From assembly GCF_000143535.2 (NCBI RefSeq), contig NC_037310.1, positions 1,364,001 through 1,428,000 of the forward strand: a stretch of DNA of 64,000 nt, written 5' to 3'. The notes beneath the pieces were generated by a model that saw only the letters and a program-made list of their open reading frames with translations, searched no databases and was not told the DNA's origin. The position numbers and the translations under genes are program-made. This stretch comes from Botrytis cinerea B05.10 (lineage: Eukaryota; Ascomycota; Leotiomycetes; Helotiales; Sclerotiniaceae). Shown piece by piece: positions 24,229 to 33,185 of the stretch (positions are counted from its first letter, which is position 1; each line of letters starts with the position of its first letter).

Positions 24229-24607
24229 TTTGTGTATGTGTGCGCTGCCGGGGGGGGGGGAGGTTGGAAGATTTGAAGAATTGATTTGGATGGTTTCTCG
24301 GATGATTTGAATTGTGCGAATGTTCCACGGATGGTAATGGTGTGGGTTGGTGGTAATAATCTTATCTGCTCAGGTGGGCTGGGCTGGGCTGGGCTTAGCT
24401 ATGGTGTATACAATAGTGGGGTGACGAAATGGTTAAGGGTGCGTTCGAATCGATTTTTGATTTATTTGAAGAAATCTGTAAGTTAATGATATTAAAACAG
24501 CTAGAACATTCAGGCTCATATATTTGCGTAATGTTGAATATATTTGAGTAATGTTGAATGTATTTGAGTGATGTTGAAAAATGATAGGGGTAGATAACAA
24601 ATGAAGA
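24229..24607. other. Simple repeats upstream of shr3
   Basis: Holds an 11-base G run (24250-24260), a CTGGG repeat at about 24376-24398, and three near copies of an ATTTGAGTAATGTTGAAT unit at 24515-24580. These sit between the shr3 promoter and the first mobile element. Confidence 0.6.
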
Positions 24608-24786
24608 TGTTACGGAACATCGATACAGGATCGATATCGGGCCAACCATTTATCCGATACAGAGTTTTTATATCATATAACGTTATAGCTTCACTTTCGA
24701 AAGAATAATTAGAGGAATGAATGAAAAGTCTTATACTCTTTTGGACCCTATTATACACTAGTCGTCACCTTGCATTGATTCTAACA
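24608..24786. repeat. 179-bp LTR of the non-coding element
   Basis: Begins TGTTACGGAACATCGATAC and ends TTGATTCTAACA, so it has TGTTA/TAACA short inverted ends. It matches the LTRs at 59429-59597 and 61200-61369 in reverse orientation (CGTCACCTTG, ACTCTTTTGGACCCTATTATA). Confidence 0.85.
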
Positions 24787-25901
24787 ATTCTTTCCATTCA
24801 ACCCTTTTAAAGCAAGCCGTCGACTAGTTTTCGGGAATAGCTTCAAAAGCTTCAAAAGCTTCAAAAGCATCAGATCTTACTTAGACCGCGATATACCTAC
24901 GATATACCTACGATATGCTACCGGTATACAACTGATATTATTCAGATCATTGAGATACTCCCTATTTTCATAAGATTGGATTGAAAGAATGCTAAGAAAA
25001 GAAAGCTTTTATAGATCGAACTCTTCAGAATGCCTATAAGGCACCTTTGCAATATACCTTTGACATCCTTTTTGAATAAAAGTTAGGAAAGGATTGAAAA
25101 GAATATTGAAAAGAAGAATCTCTTTCTTTTGGAAAGCGAATTTTATCTTAGGCAATGCTTGTGAAATGCTAGTGGTATTTTTATTTTATAAATCCTATTG
25201 AGAAGATGAAGTTTCTATATGATGCCTTAGGCCTTTTATGTAGGGAAGGACCTAGGTAGCTAGCTATTATGTGGTTAGTCAAGCTTATTAATGGAAGCCG
25301 ATTGCAAACAACTGATATCATATCGAATAGCTTGTGCCTAGCAAAAAACAAAACAGCATTCGCTGAAGTCGTCTACTCTATGGTAAATGCAAATAGGCTA
25401 TTTTCAGGATTTCAAGCCTCTCAAGCATTTTCCGGATTTCCGGATTTCTCTTAGATTTCAAGGACTCAGTGGAAAGCTAATGGAGCTCCGCCTTTTCAGA
25501 ATTTTAGGCCATATTCAGGATTCCAGACCTTTCAAGTACACTCAGCATTTTCAGGATTTCTCCCAAGTTTCGAAAACTCAACGAAAAGCTAGTGAAGCTC
25601 CGCGTTTTATAGGATTTTATAGGATTTTCGAGATTTTTTGTGCCCGGCTAGCTCAATACCAGCGAACTGCTGTCGAATTCTAATTTCATAAGCCCTACAT
25701 GCTTTCAAAGAACAAATAGCTTTCGAGGGCGAAAGCCTAAAAGGGGGAGGCAGCCCTATCGAATACAAATCACCATCCTACCGAAAGCGAATCGATACCA
25801 ATGGAATAAAGAGAAGGAAATGATCATTTTTCGAATTTTGAAGATTTTAAAGGTTTAAAAGGTTTAGATTAGCTCTTCTCTTTTTCGAAAATAATGATTA
25901 G
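24608..25901 (-). mobile_element. Partial copy of a non-coding LTR element (same family as 59429-61369)
   Basis: Begins with one LTR and continues into internal sequence that matches the complete copy at 59429-61369 in reverse orientation. The junction sequence just inside the LTR (near 24787-24860, CTTTTAAAGCAAGCC then ACTAGTTTTCGGGAA) aligns with 61200 down to 61120. The GGATTTC/AAAGCTA..GAGCTCC repeats at 25400-25640 align with 60050-60600. No coding capacity is visible. The far LTR is not found; the fresh gypsy element is inserted at 25902, and what follows it no longer matches. The sequence is less decayed than the 59-kb copy. Confidence 0.75.
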
Positions 25902-26513
25902 TGTTACGGGAGCTGCCTCTAGGGTCACGTAGAAGTGTCTAGAGATCTCTCGAGGTGGTTTAGACTAGACTTCAAGTAGGAATTCAATAAGGTTGTAACT
26001 GGTTGCAATTCTCGTAACTATAGTAATGAAACTAATGATTGTTCTTGAGCACGAAGCTCTACATACAAGAAAACCCATTCCCTTATATAGACCTTCGTAC
26101 TCTGTTGTCCCATCGATCCCACTCACCGGGAGCGGTGGGAGTGATGGGATCCCACTGATCCCATTGATAATAATCGGTGGGATTGATGGGACGATCCATC
26201 ACGTGATACCTGTTCCCGTGTCTTCCCGTATCCTAGCTTATCTTTTATCCTGGGGCTAATCCCCTGGGATATTACTAATATAACTTCGCGAAAAGTTTGC
26301 AAAGTTATGTTCAGTGCTTCCTAGGACCTATTGTCCTAGGAACTGTATCCTACGCTTCTAGGATATCCTATGACTAATACTATATACATGCCTGAGGCTT
26401 TCCTTGGGTGCCTAGTGTCCCCCGGTATACTGCAGCTGAATCACTGAGGCCTATAATACCATTATAGCCTATACGTTGGTGATTCTACAGCCTGTTACTA
26501 ATCCGTCGTAACA
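25902..26513 (-). repeat. LTR (3' LTR relative to gag-pol)
   Basis: Starts TGTTACGGG and ends GTCGTAACA (TGTTA/TAACA ends). Contains the near-perfect palindrome TTCCTAGGACC-TA-TTGTCCTAGGAA at 26318-26342 and a G/C-rich inverted repeat (CCCAC...GTGGG) around 26110-26200. As the LTR immediately upstream of the antisense ORF, it is well placed to promote it. Confidence 0.97.
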
Positions 26514-26526
26514 CTATCCCCTTCTT
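26514..26526 (-). other. Polypurine tract
   Basis: Minus strand AAGAAGGGGATAG directly precedes the LTR, the usual position for plus-strand priming in LTR retrotransposons. The decayed copy keeps a purine run (AAAAAGGGAATAA) in the same place before 56989. Confidence 0.85.
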
Positions 26527-26571
26527 AGCCTAGCGCTTGTCCCAAGCGTTTATATTAGTACGTCTTCCCAC

Positions 26572-27168
26572 TTGATTATTTCATCCGTAGTGTTTGCAAT
26601 GTCCGTTATTCGTACTTCCAAATCTGTTACTAGTCGCCAAAATATTTATTTTCGTTCCAAAGAAAAAGGTGTCGTTATGTCTTACAAGTGTAGTCGATGT
26701 TTGGAGAAGAACCTCGAGTGCCGCGTTCTTCCAAATGCTGCACGTTGTGGTGAATGTATAAAGAGCGTGGGTAGTGGTCGTTGTGATGTGTACGGCCATT
26801 CTGCTGGTGACTGGTCTCGTGTCAATTCCGAGGAAGACCGTCTTCGTCGCGAGGAGGAGGAGGCCATGGCCAAGATTCTTCGACTTCGTCGTCAACAGCG
26901 AGTTTTGCGAGAGAAGGCTGGGAAGATGCTTCAGCATGACCTTCACACAATTGAAGCTCTTGAGGAGTTTGAAGCTGAGGAGCAGCGGTTGGAGAATGAG
27001 CGTATTGAGAGAGAAAAGGAACAAGCTTCTAGTTCCTCCGTTGCTGCTGGCGATGATTCTTTCGCTTTTGATCCTTCGTTGCCCCCGTTGTCTGACGCTG
27101 AGATTGAGGCTTTATTGGCAGGTGTGGGTACTTCAGGTGGAATGCCTGTAACTTCTCAGGGCAGCTGA
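26572..27168 (+). CDS. Antisense ORF of the gypsy element: Zn2Cys6-like cysteine module plus coiled coil
   Basis: 198 residues if the first ATG is used; ATGs at 26599 and 26677 are also possible, and the cysteine module begins four residues after the last. Residues 40-71 have cysteines at C-x2-C-x6-C-x8-C-x2-C-x8-C, which fits the fungal Zn2Cys6 binuclear cluster spacing. Residues 85-150 are highly charged and heptad-like (EEDRLRREEEEAMAKI, LEEFEAEEQRLENERIERE), as expected of a coiled coil. The tail is acidic and hydrophobic (DPSLPPLSDAEIEALLAGV), like an activation segment. It begins 58 bases after the LTR and overlaps the end of pol by 140 bases tail to tail. Codon use is ordinary. The decayed sister element has the matching frame at 56320-56589, so the ORF is a family trait. 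I recall that extra antisense ORFs have been reported in Botrytis gypsy elements linked to small RNAs; I could not check that this is the same one. Function unknown. Confidence 0.72.
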   Translation: MIISSVVFAMSVIRTSKSVTSRQNIYFRSKEKGVVMSYKCSRCLEKNLECRVLPNAARCGECIKSVGSGRCDVYGHSAGDWSRVNSEEDRLRREEEEAMAKILRLRRQQRVLREKAGKMLQHDLHTIEALEEFEAEEQRLENERIEREKEQASSSSVAAGDDSFAFDPSLPPLSDAEIEALLAGVGTSGGMPVTSQGS

Positions 27169-28723
27169 GATCTTCCTTGAATTCCCATGTGTTTTCTGAA
27201 TGTGGGTAGTCTAACCATTTGATCAAATACTTGACCTTGTTTCTGACGTATTTGCAGTCTAGTATCGTTTCGACATCGTATATGGCGTTTGGGTTGACTG
27301 GTTCAATTTCTGTAAATGGCGCATTTGGCGCTCCTGGTGGTGCTGGTTCGAGCAAGGATATGTGGAATACTGGGTGGATATTCATTGTGTCTGGTAATTT
27401 CAATCGATAATTAACCGTTCCTATTACCTTATCAATCTTGAATGGTCCTAGTTTCCTGTGGTCGAGTTTATTGCTTGGTCTCTTGGTTTCGATGTTTCGT
27501 CGTAGCAAATAAACTTTATCCCCCTCTTTAAGCGTAGGTTCCATACTACGTTTCGTATTGTAGTACGCTGCTGTTCTGGAAGATATGAATCTTAGATCAA
27601 GAGCCAGTTGCTCTTGGAGGTCTTTCAGCTGTTCGACTTGTACTATCGCTGATTCGGCATTAACTTCTTGTGGTATCGGGATTTTATACGCTTGTGGATT
27701 AAACCCAAAATTAGCTCGTGCTGGTGTGATTTTCGTGGTTTCCGTTTCCGATGTGTTGTATGCGAACTGTGCCATGGGTAATAGCTCTACCCAATTGTCT
27801 TGTCGATAATTTACATAGCATCTAAGATATGCTTCCATTGTCTGATTGGTCCTCTCTGTTTGACCATCTGTTTGTGGGTGGAAAGATGTCGATAGCTTTC
27901 TCTTGATACCCATAAGTGCTAATAAGGTAGTCCAGAATTTCGAGGTAAAGAGCTTGTCTCGATCCGAGATTATCTCATCTGGTACTCCGTGTATGCTTAC
28001 TATGATCCTTAGGAACACATATGCTAGTTGCTCAGCATCCCATGTTTCCTTGAATGGTATCATATATGCGAATTTCGTTAGCCTGTCTACTATATTGAGT
28101 ATCGCGTCGTACTCAATTCCTGTAGTAGGATCCTTTGAGAGTGGTAGTTTGACCACAAAGTCCCATGTGATGGACTTCCATGGCTGAGAAGGCATGTCTG
28201 GGGTCTGGAGCTGACCATACGGTGCATGTCGTGATGACTTGTTTCGTATGCAGGCGTCACAATTTCCAACAACTTCTTCAACTATCGTTCTCATTCGTGG
28301 GAAGTAACTGATTCCCCGTATTCTTGCAAATGTCCTTGCAATTCCTTGATGTCCATGTGCCGGCAACCCATGTTGTTCCGTCACAAATTCCTTGGTCATT
28401 TGACTCGGAATGTATACTTTTCCATGAAAGTATATGGTATCATTTTCTATAGTGAATCCTGGTTCTATTGTCTTGCGTATGCGTGTGGCAGTAGCATCCT
28501 TGTCGTAGTGTGATTGGATCTGTTTCCTGAGGTGGCTGTCTTCCAACAGGTGTGTTGCTGCAAGCTGTGGTGCATTGTAGACCAGTGATTCGCCGTCTTT
28601 CTTGAATATAGCATATGACTCGTACGTTTTGTTTTCTTGATATTCTGGTTTTCGGCTAAGAGCGTCGGCTCTAGCGTTTTCTGATCCTTTGACATATGAA
28701 ATTCTAAAGTTGTAGTTGGCCAT
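27029..28723 (-). CDS. Pol C-terminal part: end of RNase H, integrase, chromodomain
   Basis: 564 residues in the same frame as the gag-pol ORF upstream, from which it is separated by one TGA. The start (MANYNFRISYVKGSENARAD) is the end of the RNase H/connection region, so this is the downstream half of one polyprotein. Integrase has the HHCC zinc module (H118, H123, C155, C158) and the DD35E triad (D188 in ITWDF, D254 in IISDRDK, E290 in QTDGQTERTNQ). The GPY-like region reads KLDHRKLGPFKIDKVIG, and the C-terminus carries a chromodomain (AIYDVETILDCKYV..KYLIKWLDYP..NTWE), which targets insertion to heterochromatin in chromoviruses. Its last 140 bases overlap the antisense ORF. Confidence 0.93.
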   Translation of the reverse strand: MANYNFRISYVKGSENARADALSRKPEYQENKTYESYAIFKKDGESLVYNAPQLAATHLLEDSHLRKQIQSHYDKDATATRIRKTIEPGFTIENDTIYFHGKVYIPSQMTKEFVTEQHGLPAHGHQGIARTFARIRGISYFPRMRTIVEEVVGNCDACIRNKSSRHAPYGQLQTPDMPSQPWKSITWDFVVKLPLSKDPTTGIEYDAILNIVDRLTKFAYMIPFKETWDAEQLAYVFLRIIVSIHGVPDEIISDRDKLFTSKFWTTLLALMGIKRKLSTSFHPQTDGQTERTNQTMEAYLRCYVNYRQDNWVELLPMAQFAYNTSETETTKITPARANFGFNPQAYKIPIPQEVNAESAIVQVEQLKDLQEQLALDLRFISSRTAAYYNTKRSMEPTLKEGDKVYLLRRNIETKRPSNKLDHRKLGPFKIDKVIGTVNYRLKLPDTMNIHPVFHISLLEPAPPGAPNAPFTEIEPVNPNAIYDVETILDCKYVRNKVKYLIKWLDYPHSENTWEFKEDLSCPEKLQAFHLKYPHLPIKPQSQRQTTGATKDQKRKNHRQQQRRN

Positions 28724-28744
28724 GGTCTCCGACCATCTGACTTG

Positions 28745-31700
28745 TCATCTGTTTAACTGCTTCGTTGTAATGAAGTAAACCAAATTCTTATAATCTGTAT
28801 ACACCTGTACTGTGTATTTCGATCCTTCCAAATATACTCGCCATTTTCTAAATACATCGACTATTGCTAGTAATTCTTTGTCATATATTTTGTAATTTAA
28901 TTCAACTGGTAATAATTTTCGGAAGTAAAATGCGATTAGCTGGTATTTTCCATTCTGGCTTGGTTGGCTCAGAACTACTCCTATAACGAAATCCGAGGAG
29001 TCCGTCTCCACTATGATTTCTTTCTCTGGGTCAAAAGTCAACAGTATTGGTTCTTCTGCCACTGCTTGTTTGAGCGTATCGAATGACTCCTGTGCTTTGG
29101 CAGTCCATTCGAAGCTTCCTTGATCTTTTCTGGTTAACGTGGTCAAGGGTGTAGTAATCCCTGAATAACCCTTGATAAATCTTCTGTAGAAGTTGACGAA
29201 CCCTAGAAAGGATTGTACTTCCTTGATTGTGGTCGGCTGCTTCCATTCGAGCACTGCCTTAACCTTGTCTTTGCTCATCTTGAGCCCTTGGCTTGATACG
29301 GTGAATCCCAAGAATTCTGTCTCTGTGACATGGAATTCGCATTTGCTTGGTTTGCACAGCAAGTCTGCCTTGGATAGGCTTTCGAGGATGTTGCTAACGT
29401 CCTTAATGTGTTGAACCTTGTTGTTTGAATATACTAGGATGTCGTCCAAGTAGCATATACAGCAAGTATCCAAATATTGTGACAACACATTGTTCATAAG
29501 CCTCATGAAAGTAGCTGGTGCGTTGGTTAGCCCGAATGGCATAACTTGGTACTCGTATAGCCCGTATCTTGTTTTGAAAGCGGTTTTCCATTCTTCGCCT
29601 TCCTTCATTCTGATCAAGTGGTAACCATTACGTAGGTCCATCTTGGTGAATATCGTAGCTCCGCCTAATCGATCTCTTAATTCCGTAGCTAATGGAAGTG
29701 GATATCGATCCTTCTTAGTGAGTGCGTTAAGCTTTCTATAGTCTACAACTAGTCTATCGGGTCCATCCTTCTTGGGTACCCACATAGTTGGACTGGCCAC
29801 TTGGGACGCGGATTCCCTGATCCATCCCTTGGCTAAATTGTCGTCGATGTACTCTCTGAGCCTCTTTAACTCATCGGCTGACATTGAATAAATTGGGGTG
29901 TGCACAGGCATCTTGCCTTCCTCCAATATTATCTCATGATCCCATGGCTTGTGTTCCGGTAAAGCCTCATGGATCCCTGGTTCTTTGAAAACATGTTCAT
30001 ATTTCTTGTACTGTTCTGGTATCGTAGGCCTTTCTTTTGCCTCGATTGCGATTTCGTGCCGTGTCGTTGGCTTCTGCATTTGTAGAGGAGGTGTACTGGC
30101 CTTCGCTCTTAATGGAGGACCCTGGACTGGGTGTCCTACGTCGCCGGTGTTGTTCGCGTTCAACTCTCCTTGGCGCGTGTTACGTCTCGCGGACGCCTCT
30201 ATCGTGTCCCTGTGACCGCTTTTGCACTGATCAAATGTCACAACTCCTTGTGCCCAATCTATTTTCGGATTATGTGCCTTTAACCATGGCATTCCTAAGA
30301 TGATCTGTTGTTGGCCCAATGGCACAACATCAAGCTGTATAACCTCTGTATGTTGGGTTATGCTCATTCGTACTGGGATTGTCTCCTGCGAAATCTTTCC
30401 GTCAGACCCTGCTAGCTGTCCGTCAACTAACTGCAATCGATAGGGGTATTGTTTCGTCTGAAGTGGTATTTCCAAGTACTTTGCCGCTTCTGGTGCAATA
30501 AAATTTCCTGTAGCCCCTGAATCTATCATGGCTGATTGTATGTGTCCATTTATCTGAACCTTGCAGTATATCTGTCCTGCCTGTCCCGTAGCATTTAACT
30601 GCTGGGTAACTTTGCGAACTTCTTGCGAAGTTATATTTGGAGTTAAATCCTTGCATGTTACATTATTCTGATGGTTCTTCGTCTTCCTTTTCTTGGGGAA
30701 CCATCCGGTTGCTTCTTTATCTGATCGATGGATTCCGCAGAATTCATCATAGCAGGCTGTCCAGCTCATTGTGGCGTGGTCTGCTTCTGCCTCGTCCTGA
30801 TGACTTTCTTCTGTCACAGAGGGTGTTGGGGTTCTGTAATACTCTTGCTCCCATAAGTCTATTGCATTCATGCCCTCTTGATTTCGTGGTAATTCCTTTA
30901 GTAATTGCTGGAATTCCTCAACGGTGAAAGTCTCAGTATTTTCGGATTTAGTTGGATTTTCTGGGATTGTAAAGGTAGCGTTAAGTTGGCCTTTGCCGAA
31001 CTTAGGTTTGAAGTTGCCCCTTTTTCCTCCTGTCTTCTTGCTTCGGCAGTCTGCTGCTCGGTGCCCTGCTTTTCCACATTCAAAGCATAAGTTGTTTTCT
31101 CGTCTTCGTCTCTTTTCTGAGTCATCGTTCCCGTTTGTGTAGTGCGTAGCGTCTAGTTCCATGGGGTCTCCGTATCTCTGTGGATTGTAACGTGGTCTAC
31201 CCTCATTCTTGCGGTAACGCCCTTGCTTCTGATTTCCTTGGGGTTTGTATGATCTCTGGCTTTGTCGATATCTGTAGAGACGATCATCTGATTCGATGGA
31301 GTCCTGAATTAGATCGTTCAGATCTGTACTCTCGGCAGATCTTTCTAATTCCAGTCTGACTTCTGGTTTGAGTCCCTTACGGTAGTGACTCATGATAGCG
31401 ATTTCGTCCCACTTGGTTGTTCCAGCATATCTTCGAAATTCCGTAGCATATTTCAATGCTGATCCTGTCTGCTTGAGGTTGAAGATCTTATCTTCCGCTA
31501 CCTCTAACTCGTTGGAATTTCCGAAGATTCTACGAATCTCTGTCTTAAATCCTTCAAAACTATTGAAGATTGTTCGGGTGGGTTGCATACGATCCTTATC
31601 GTCATGCTCGAAATAGTCGCGCAAATATGGTTGGATCCATTTGGTTGCTTCACCTCGAAGGTATGATGCGGCCCATATGCTCTTGGATTCCTTGGTAGTG

Positions 31701-31897
31701 AATTTGTCCTCATTGAATCGGAAGTAGATCTCGAGTTGTAAGAGGAAAGTATCGAGCTCTTGTCGACTACCTTGGTACTTGTCTGGTAAGGCGATCTTAA
31801 GGGTTTCGTTGATAGTGATCTCCTTTGGGGCGTCGGTCATCTCGATGTCGTTGGTATCTCCGGTAGGCTGACCTGTGGCGGTAGCTCTGGATGCCAT
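28745..31897 (-). CDS. Gag-protease-reverse transcriptase-RNase H part of the polyprotein
   Basis: 1,050 residues. Gag occupies about 1-260, followed by a CCHC zinc knuckle (CFECGKAGHRAADC, 271-284), the aspartic protease motif DSGAT (459-463), and reverse transcriptase with the PTMWVPKKDG, MDLRNGYHLIRM and YLDD (816-819) motifs. RNase H starts at about 960 with ETDSSDFVIGVVLSQ and continues to NYKIYDKELLAIVDVFRKW. The frame ends in a TGA at 28745-28747 right after TTKQLNR. The next codons continue the conserved sequence, so this is a point lesion (CGA to TGA is the simplest change), not the natural end. The start at 31897 lies 51 bases from the LTR. Confidence 0.94.
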   Translation of the reverse strand: MASRATATGQPTGDTNDIEMTDAPKEITINETLKIALPDKYQGSRQELDTFLLQLEIYFRFNEDKFTTKESKSIWAASYLRGEATKWIQPYLRDYFEHDDKDRMQPTRTIFNSFEGFKTEIRRIFGNSNELEVAEDKIFNLKQTGSALKYATEFRRYAGTTKWDEIAIMSHYRKGLKPEVRLELERSAESTDLNDLIQDSIESDDRLYRYRQSQRSYKPQGNQKQGRYRKNEGRPRYNPQRYGDPMELDATHYTNGNDDSEKRRRRENNLCFECGKAGHRAADCRSKKTGGKRGNFKPKFGKGQLNATFTIPENPTKSENTETFTVEEFQQLLKELPRNQEGMNAIDLWEQEYYRTPTPSVTEESHQDEAEADHATMSWTACYDEFCGIHRSDKEATGWFPKKRKTKNHQNNVTCKDLTPNITSQEVRKVTQQLNATGQAGQIYCKVQINGHIQSAMIDSGATGNFIAPEAAKYLEIPLQTKQYPYRLQLVDGQLAGSDGKISQETIPVRMSITQHTEVIQLDVVPLGQQQIILGMPWLKAHNPKIDWAQGVVTFDQCKSGHRDTIEASARRNTRQGELNANNTGDVGHPVQGPPLRAKASTPPLQMQKPTTRHEIAIEAKERPTIPEQYKKYEHVFKEPGIHEALPEHKPWDHEIILEEGKMPVHTPIYSMSADELKRLREYIDDNLAKGWIRESASQVASPTMWVPKKDGPDRLVVDYRKLNALTKKDRYPLPLATELRDRLGGATIFTKMDLRNGYHLIRMKEGEEWKTAFKTRYGLYEYQVMPFGLTNAPATFMRLMNNVLSQYLDTCCICYLDDILVYSNNKVQHIKDVSNILESLSKADLLCKPSKCEFHVTETEFLGFTVSSQGLKMSKDKVKAVLEWKQPTTIKEVQSFLGFVNFYRRFIKGYSGITTPLTTLTRKDQGSFEWTAKAQESFDTLKQAVAEEPILLTFDPEKEIIVETDSSDFVIGVVLSQPSQNGKYQLIAFYFRKLLPVELNYKIYDKELLAIVDVFRKWRVYLEGSKYTVQVYTDYKNLVYFITTKQLNR

Positions 31898-31948
31898 ATT
31901 AGCGGTTGGATATCGAATCGGTACTTGAAGCAGAAATGGTGCTCAAAG

Positions 31949-32560
31949 TGTTACGGGAGCTGCCTCTAGGGTCACGTAGAAGTGTCTAGAGATCTCTCGA
32001 GGTGGTTTAGACTAGACTTCAAGTAGGAATTCAATAAGGTTGTAACTGGTTGCAATTCTCGTAACTATAGTAATGAAACTAATGATTGTTCTTGAGCACG
32101 AAGCTCTACATACAAGAAAACCCATTCCCTTATATAGACCTTCGTACTCTGTTGTCCCATCGATCCCACTCACCGGGAGCGGTGGGAGTGATGGGATCCC
32201 ACTGATCCCATTGATAATAATCGGTGGGATTGATGGGACGATCCATCACGTGATACCTGTTCCCGTGTCTTCCCGTATCCTAGCTTATCTTTTATCCTGG
32301 GGCTAATCCCCTGGGATATTACTAATATAACTTCGCGAAAAGTTTGCAAAGTTATGTTCAGTGCTTCCTAGGACCTATTGTCCTAGGAACTGTATCCTAC
32401 GCTTCTAGGATATCCTATGACTAATACTATATACATGCCTGAGGCTTTCCTTGGGTGCCTAGTGTCCCCCGGTATACTGCAGCTGAATCACTGAGGCCTA
32501 TAATACCATTATAGCCTATACGTTGGTGATTCTACAGCCTGTTACTAATCCGTCGTAACA
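31949..32560 (-). repeat. LTR (5' LTR relative to gag-pol)
   Basis: Same sequence as 25902-26513, offset by exactly 6,047 bases. It lies 51 bases upstream of the gag start codon (31897 on the minus strand), and the ATTAG duplication follows at 32561. Confidence 0.97.
32128..32137 (-). promoter_or_regulatory. TATA-like box in the LTR, probable gag-pol promoter
   Basis: On the minus strand the sequence reads CTATATAAGG, a strong TATA form. Read on the plus strand the same site is CCTTATATAG, and the copy at 26081-26090 could therefore serve the antisense ORF. Placement is inferred; the start of transcription is unknown. Confidence 0.45.
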
Positions 32561-33185
32561 ATTAGTTATTAAGATTAGAATATTAAAAAAGGCCTAATTT
32601 TAGTGTATTTTCAAATGGCCCATATGATGATATGACTCACATGCTGATAAACCACATTATAATTAAATTTTAAATCTTTTAAATCTTTTAAATCTTTTAA
32701 ATCTTTTAAATCTTTTAAATCTTTTAAATCTTTTAAATCTTTTAAATCTTTTAAATCTTTTAAATCTTTTAAATCTTTTAAATCTTTTAAATCTTTTAAA
32801 TCTTTTAAATCTTTCAAATCTTTCAAATCTTTCAATTCTTTTAAATCTTTCAAATCTTTCAAATCTTTCAAATCTTTCAAATCTTTCAAATCTTTCAAAT
32901 CTTTCAAATCTTTCAAATCTTTCAAATCTTTCAAATCTTATAATTCTCTTTTCTAATTCTCGCTTACATAACCTGTCGGCTTACTAATCAAGGATATTGA
33001 GATTTTGATTTAATGACTTACTAATTAGATTTATAATAAGATATCTATATTAATATATAACTTTATGATTAGAATTTAGAAAGTATTAAAAATAATATAT
33101 TTGAAAAGTATATAATAAACTCTAATAAAATATATCTTTAATAATTAGTTTTGTTGATATCATCATGAGGATGGTAAAGTTAATA
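32561..33185. other. Composition boundary: start of AT-rich repeat compartment
   Basis: GC content drops sharply here and stays very low to the end of the window, apart from small islands. The segment holds the target duplication ATTAG, a minisatellite and unassigned AT-rich sequence. Confidence 0.8.
32667..32939. repeat. 9-bp minisatellite, about 30 copies in two sequence blocks
   Basis: The unit is TTTTAAATC in the first block (to about 32811) and TTTCAAATC in most of the second, with one unit of the first type and one TTTCAATTC inside the second block. On the minus strand it translates as a run of LKD repeats, which is a by-product of the 9-base period and not a gene. Confidence 0.97.

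Larger units (their letters stand above)
25902..32560 (-). mobile_element. Intact Ty3/gypsy chromovirus retrotransposon, recently inserted
   Basis: 6,659 bases, bounded by 612-bp LTRs (25902-26513 and 31949-32560) that I could not distinguish when reading them in parallel, including identical translations of a 77-codon frame. Flanks carry a perfect 5-bp target duplication, ATTAG (25897-25901 and 32561-32565). Gag-protease-RT-RNase H-integrase-chromodomain are on the minus strand. A polypurine tract abuts the downstream LTR. An additional ORF lies antisense at the 3' end of the coding strand. The element is not RIP-decayed, unlike every other copy in the window, so insertion is recent. One in-frame stop interrupts pol. 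Confidence 0.97.

Noticed and set aside
26026..26259. 77-codon frame present identically in both LTRs of the fresh gypsy element
   Set aside because: Identity only reflects LTR identity. The frame is lost in decayed LTRs and shows no domain; it includes inverted repeats typical of the LTR.
32611..32934. Minus-strand LKD-repeat protein of 107 codons
   Set aside because: A 9-base period always yields an open repetitive frame; there is no other coding evidence.
32668..32939. CRISPR-like regular repeats
   Set aside because: Contiguous 9-base units without spacers, in a eukaryotic genome.
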